Below are positions 59,595 through 64,000 of a stretch of 64,000 nt of DNA, piece after piece. The notes beneath the pieces were generated by a model. That model had not been told where the DNA came from. It saw only the letters and a list, made by a program, of their open reading frames with translations, and did not search any database. Position 1 is the first letter of the stretch, and each line of letters begins with the position of its first letter. This DNA comes from Entonaema liquescens (lineage: Eukaryota > Ascomycota > Sordariomycetes > Xylariales > Xylariaceae). The stretch lies in contig CADCSX010000002.1 in assembly GCA_902805475.1 (NCBI GenBank), positions 1,302,001 to 1,366,000 on the forward strand, in the 5' to 3' direction. A program made the translations under genes and the position numbers.

Positions 59595-61825
59595 ATCGAG
59601 AATTAGCAAATGAATGAGCCAATGTCGAGATTCAGCAAGTTCGCTAAGATATTCGCATCGCAAAACTAGCGACTGAAGTTATATACTTTCGAGGTAGCAT
59701 CAGGCTCGAAGTCGGCGGCATTTCTAACGGGGCTTTTGAGGCTGGAGGACCACATACGAGCGTCACATTGGGAAGCTATTTGTGATGACGCCAGCAGCAT
59801 CCAGGGTCACAAATACTCATACAATCTAACAACTGAAACTCGTGCTGAAGGTTCGTGATAGTGTCAGATATATTCATTAACGAATATATCGAATATGAGA
59901 GATATATCATTGGATCTTTACATAAGACTTACGACAATCGAAGATGATATTTCGTCTTGTGGGGGAACTTGTTGTATTGCCCTTTCCCCCCCTAATGGCG
60001 ATCATTGTAGTTGTCCAATTATTGTTTCCATAATAATTAGTTCTATTGCCCAGTAAGGCGGGAACCTTGCATCCGGTCAGCTTAAGTCATTCCGCAGGCA
60101 ATGCATCTCACTTTACATCGACCTAGCTGAAATATCAATCCCATTACCCCTTGATATTATGGAAGACTTTGGTCTTACGAAAAATGGTCAATAGTTCAAT
60201 AAGTTGGCAATAGCCTATTTTACCTCATAAGGGTATATTTTGTGAGAGATTTTAAATAGCCATAGTACATGACGCAAAGCGAGCTGCTGCTTCTTGAGCG
60301 TAGGAGTTGCCCTGAGTCTACTACATTCCGAGGTAGCTGATACCACTATGTGGGCGCTTTGAGGTAGGTGGATTTCGCAGTAGCCAGATATAGAACTAGA
60401 CCTTCCCTTTTCGAACTGGATGAACAAACCTCTGTGCTAACTTTAGAACGGCATTAGATTTACGCCGTCCTTGGCTAGTATTATCTAGATTCAAATAATC
60501 TTACCTAAACGAATGCAGCTTGTTCTAGTTCCGCGGTAGTTCGTCCAATCGTACCTTTCATCCTGTATGCGGCTCCATACGCTTTGCTACAAAGAAAGAA
60601 AGAATGAATTCGGACATGCTCAGTTGTCTGTTATTTGGTAGATAGACAACTATCTCAAGATATGCTTCTACATACCATTTTATGCCTACCCCCTGGATAT
60701 TAACTCTGAAGTTAGAACACATGGTGTATCCAACGCTTTATACATGTGCCAAGCCATGATTGTAGTCATTCGTCTAACTATATATTGAGATTTGATGGCT
60801 TAGATGTTTAGATCTTCTCTCGCCAAAGCCACTGATAGTCTATATAACTACCCAATGTGTAACTTTATAGTTGACTCAGATTAGGTCAATTGGCCGTAAT
60901 AACTAGTTCCATAGACTATTCGTGAGCATTCTTTAAAGAAGATCTTTCCACTTCGAAGTTCTGACTCAGATACAACACTTTTACGTTCGCATGATCTAAC
61001 AAGTTTGACCTCAATTATGGACTTTATGGTTAATCAAACCCCTCTGGGTAGGCAGGTATACCGACTATCAAGTTTTGTCCAATTCCCATGCCGATCGATC
61101 ATTTTGGGTGTCGACAAACATGGTTACTTTGAACCATGGGCCTTGATAGACTGCATGAACCACCCAGCGACGGTTTTTGCATCTTTACCGTAGCTTAGAA
61201 GATCAATTCTTTGTTAGTTGCGAGGACGTCGAGGTAATAGTATGCGAAAGCAAAACTGTTTGCTTTTCTAGCAAACTTTTACACGTTTAGCAAGGACCAG
61301 CAATTCGGCATTACACTCTTTGTTTCTTGTATGACAAGAGTGCGTCGGATGTCTACCTAGGTAGGTAGCTAATGGGGATTGATCTACACCGCGTCGATCT
61401 ATGCAATCTAGAAATGCAGGGGGAGCTTACTATGTAGAAAGGAGCCTAAGGAAGCTTTTCTCAACTCCATCGAGATCACACCGACCGAAAAGAATGGGTC
61501 AGATAGTCCATGGCTCAGGCATTTTGCGCTCATGTTACCAAGAACCAAAGCCTTCCGAATATCCCAGTCTTTATTTGGACCCACTGGCGGCTCTTTGGTA
61601 AAGCAATCATGTCAAGCCTAAGACAGACCTTCCTTGAAATAGGGCAGCTCCTAGTTACTTTATAATAAAATGAGATTTTGATTTACAACGATGTTGCCAT
61701 CATCTATAATATATAGCAGGGACCTGCCCCGAATCTAGAGTTGCTACATTAACCTAGGTAGTCGCCACATTGTACCTCATATTGTGCCCGTCGTCCGAAG
61801 CTAATACGTGAAAATATACTGCTTT
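59595..61825. other. Intergenic region upstream of GH55
   Basis: About 2.2 kb with no gene I can support. It holds the GH55 promoter and a CTACCTAGGTAGGTAG palindrome (about 61353-61368). The 62-codon plus-strand frame at 61005-61193 has no recognisable relative; it may be a gene remnant or chance. Confidence 0.4.
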
Positions 61826-63029
61826 TCAATAAGTACCGACCCGTCCATATTCATCCATGTAGGGTGTTCCGTCGGCCGAAACAATGAAGCTGTATATTTG
61901 AGTCAATGTGATGAACGACTAGTAACAGGGGGTAGGGAGGTAGGGATTAATTGATACTTACCCGTATCGACCGTCATGCACACGGTCAAAACCTCCTCTC
62001 CAAGACCAAATGTCCTCCATTTCGAGTCGATGTTGACTCTTGGGCTTTCCCTCGGCAATCCGCTTCTTCTCAAAGTAGACGTAGGCGGTGTAGAAGATGG
62101 GGCTAGAGCAGCCAGCTCTAGGGCCTTTCTTGCCACGGAAATCAGCAAGTTGCTTCGATTGGAAGCATTTGCCCTTAGGCTGGTGGAGTTGTGCATATAG
62201 ATCGCGGCAGAACTGCGCGTTAGTCAACCCCGGCGTCTTGAGATGCGCGTTGATCTTCCTGCGAACTTCATCGCATGTATCATACACTTCAACCTCGTCA
62301 GTCTCTTCTCCAGGTAGATGAATATTGCTGATATCCGTCCCAGAAACTGGTGGCGCTGCCGCCTTGCCGGTACTCTTAGACTTGTTGGTAGTAGTGGAAG
62401 CAGACGTGGTGGCGGTAGCTGTGGCGGCGGCGGCGGCGGCAGCAGCAGCAGCTTCGGTCTTCTGTCGCTTCTTTACATCTGGCATCTTAAGACCAGCGAG
62501 CTCTCGTTGCTTAAACCAACTCCAAGCGTTAGTATAAGCCCAACATCCAGCCCCGTCCATACTTCCTCTTTTAGATAGAAACGTGTTGACACTATTGGCG
62601 TTGACGTTGATGGCCTTACAAAATTCGCCCTTCTTCATGATGTTGTTATCCAAAAGCCTATTGATTTTACCCCTTACTTGGTTGCAAGTCATGTCCATAG
62701 GCAAATAATCAGTTTCAATATCGGAAAGGTCCTGCTTATATGCGGCAATATCGTCTTCTAGCGACGTCTCCGACTTGCGTTTCTTACCAGCGGTAGCACC
62801 GACATTTGGGGCCGGTGCAGCAGTAGCTTTGGTCGTGGCGGGCTGTTTGATAGCTTTCACACCCTTGGCGGGAGGAACGGGTGCTTTGTTTGCCCGATTG
62901 CTAGCATCTTGAAGCGCAGGCCGCGCCGCCTATATTCCAATTAATAACTTGAAATTATCATGTTTGTTAGACGCGGGGCTTTACCACAGAGTCAGCTGCC
63001 ATAGTTGAGCTTTTTGAAACTCGAGGCAT
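61826..63029 (-). CDS. Protein with duplicated DUF7726-like module
   Basis: Three exons: 63029-62985, 62929-61962 and 61889-61826, giving 358 residues. The last exon replaces a chance stop just after the 61962 donor and adds FIVSADGTPYMDEYG. Two copies of a module of about 75 residues are visible, starting MTCNQVRGKINRLL (about residue 110) and DTCDEVRRKINAHL (about 250). Both share a T-C-x-x-V-R-x-K-I-N opening, a central FC+, a late A-x-x-x-F/Y-F aromatic cluster and a basic end. Between them lies a basic patch (DVKKRQKTE), an 11-Ala run and a Ser/Thr-rich linker. The N terminus is Ala/Lys-rich. This is consistent with a nuclear, perhaps nucleic-acid-binding protein (inference). I connect it with the fungal DUF7726 family from memory; function unknown. 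Confidence 0.82.
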
Positions 63030-63524
63030 ATCTTAGAATTTTAATAGTTTAATCAGGTATGTTGGGTTAGGTAAGACTGTAGATAATAATAATGATAACT
63101 AAGCTGCGAATCAAATATTTTCTAGTTGGAACTGTCAAACACAATATAGAGACGCGACGGTTTACAGGAGACCCTAAATACGCGACAACGCGGTGGTTCG
63201 TGCTGAATAGGACCGAGCTTTACCACTAACGAAACACTGACGTCACCCAAAATTCACTAACGATCTCCTAAACTTTTCCCGCTACGGATTAGACGTCTCA
63301 GGTAATCGCTTAATTTTCTTCATAATTTCACTAATAAATCAAACAAGCTATCATCACAGGTTCAATTAAGCAGCCAGTCTATGAAAATTATACATAGTCA
63401 CCAGTATCCTATATTGGCACTTATATAATAGGTAAGACAACATCAAATCCTAACACGCTTTCCCAGCACATGTAAATCTTAACGCCAATCGTCATTTACC
63501 GTATATGACGCCTTCTTAAGTCTC
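63030..63524. promoter_or_regulatory. Upstream region of the DUF7726-like gene with a CRE
   Basis: About 500 bp. A perfect TGACGTCA lies at 63238-63245, 209 bp upstream of the ATG at 63029. The right end is the 3' flank of the Egh16-like gene. Nothing else is recognised. Confidence 0.4.
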
Positions 63525-64000
63525 TTATCTGAGGCGACGGTTCTGCTCAGCGCTGTTGCGCTTCTTCAAGCGGTAAGCAATAGCCCGCTTGCGTGCAGCA
63601 GGGGACTGGGTGAAAGCTGCTGAGCCTCCGAACGGCCCTGCAATTGCTTGGTTTCGAACCCTGACGATGCAGACATTCTGAGCGTCCCCGACAGTAGCAT
63701 CACAGGTCATCCCCTCGGGCATCTGTACGGTTAGGGGGAATTCGGTATTAGTGGCTGCGGACAATCCTAGGAAGCCAAGGCCCGGAACATCTTGTGTCAC
63801 CTCGGCGGTCTTAAACGCATCAGGGTCCGTACCGCCGGAGGTTCCGTCAACCGCTGCCTCGATTGGACCGGCGCCATCTTGGTTGATTTGTCGGAATGTC
63901 ATGGTGATTGAACCATCATCGGCACAGGTGGGGAGGCCCTCTGTAGCACCTTGACCGGCCGTGGCGGCCACTGAGGTTTCTTCAGGTGTCTCGGTCTTGT
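63525..64000 (-). CDS. Egh16/GAS1-like secreted protein (DUF3129), C-terminal part
   Basis: Partial gene; its 5' end lies beyond the right edge. The frame is open from 64000 to the stop at 63525 (about 157 codons). The visible part (GLPTCADDGSITMTFRQIN, FKTAEVTQDVPGLGF, FPLTVQMPEGMTCDATVGD, NVCIVRVRNQAIAGPFGG) has the Cys pattern and the C-terminal FGGSAAFTQSPAARKRAI region of the Egh16/GAS1/MAS3 family. These are fungal secreted proteins, some expressed in appressoria and linked to host penetration. No intron is seen in this part. The role in this organism is not known. Confidence 0.83.
   Translation of the reverse strand, partial: KTETPEETSVAATAGQGATEGLPTCADDGSITMTFRQINQDGAGPIEAAVDGTSGGTDPDAFKTAEVTQDVPGLGFLGLSAATNTEFPLTVQMPEGMTCDATVGDAQNVCIVRVRNQAIAGPFGGSAAFTQSPAARKRAIAYRLKKRNSAEQNRRLR

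Overview
The window reads as nuclear DNA of a filamentous ascomycete (Pezizomycotina, most likely a plant-associated Sordariomycete; I do not name a species). Genes are cut by many short introns (about 47-75 bp) with GTAAGT/GTACGT-type donors, CTAAC/CTAAT branch points and YAG acceptors. The families are typical of such fungi: HET-domain proteins, HET-associated kinases, a Pth11-like membrane protein, a cupredoxin-like extracellular serine-rich protein, an Egh16/GAS1-like secreted protein, GH55 glucanase and large-subunit catalase. Exon joins were worked out by hand; each keeps an open frame, but none is confirmed by transcripts.

Layout. 1-781 (-): start of a Pth11-like membrane protein, split two codons after its ATG by a 312-bp MITE with perfect 71-73 bp inverted repeats and a TA duplication. 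1465-3276 (+): cytochrome P450. 3503-6935 (-): CWH43 (GPI-anchor lipid remodelling). 7574-8794 (+): UTP6. 8828-9855 (-): EVE-domain protein. 10476-12682 (-) and 15304-19020 (+): head-to-head kinases sharing one architecture; the second is fused in frame to a HET domain. 20438-23689 (+): cupredoxin-like membrane-anchored protein, interrupted at the first bases of its third exon by a 2.1-kb inverted-repeat element whose core is almost pure A+T. 24254-26514: a second inverted-repeat element, decayed in the manner of RIP. 26.5-33.8 kb: gene-poor. 33850-34905 (+): charged, disordered conserved hypothetical protein. 38433-41187 (+): second HET protein. 41386-42614 (-): medium-chain dehydrogenase. 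43650-45926 (-): catalase. 47947-49645 (-): 532-residue protein of unknown function. 52051-54047 (-): MFS sugar transporter. 56788-59594 (-): secreted GH55 glucan 1,3-beta-glucosidase with an apparent one-base frameshift. 61826-63029 (-): nuclear-looking protein with a duplicated DUF7726-like module. 63525-64000 (-): 3' part of an Egh16-like secreted protein.

Themes. (i) Housekeeping genes (CWH43, UTP6, EVE) sit beside an allorecognition-type block (two kinases, two HET domains). (ii) Three non-autonomous inverted-repeat elements lie in the left 27 kb, and two of them broke genes. The 2.1-kb insertion has an AG directly before its right inverted repeat, so splicing from the old donor would exonise exactly that repeat in frame. 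(iii) The right third holds beta-glucan degradation, sugar uptake and oxidative-stress genes. Perfect CRE palindromes lie about 210 bp upstream of both the catalase and the DUF7726-like gene.

No tRNA, rRNA or CRISPR was seen. No complete transposase could be recognised in any element.
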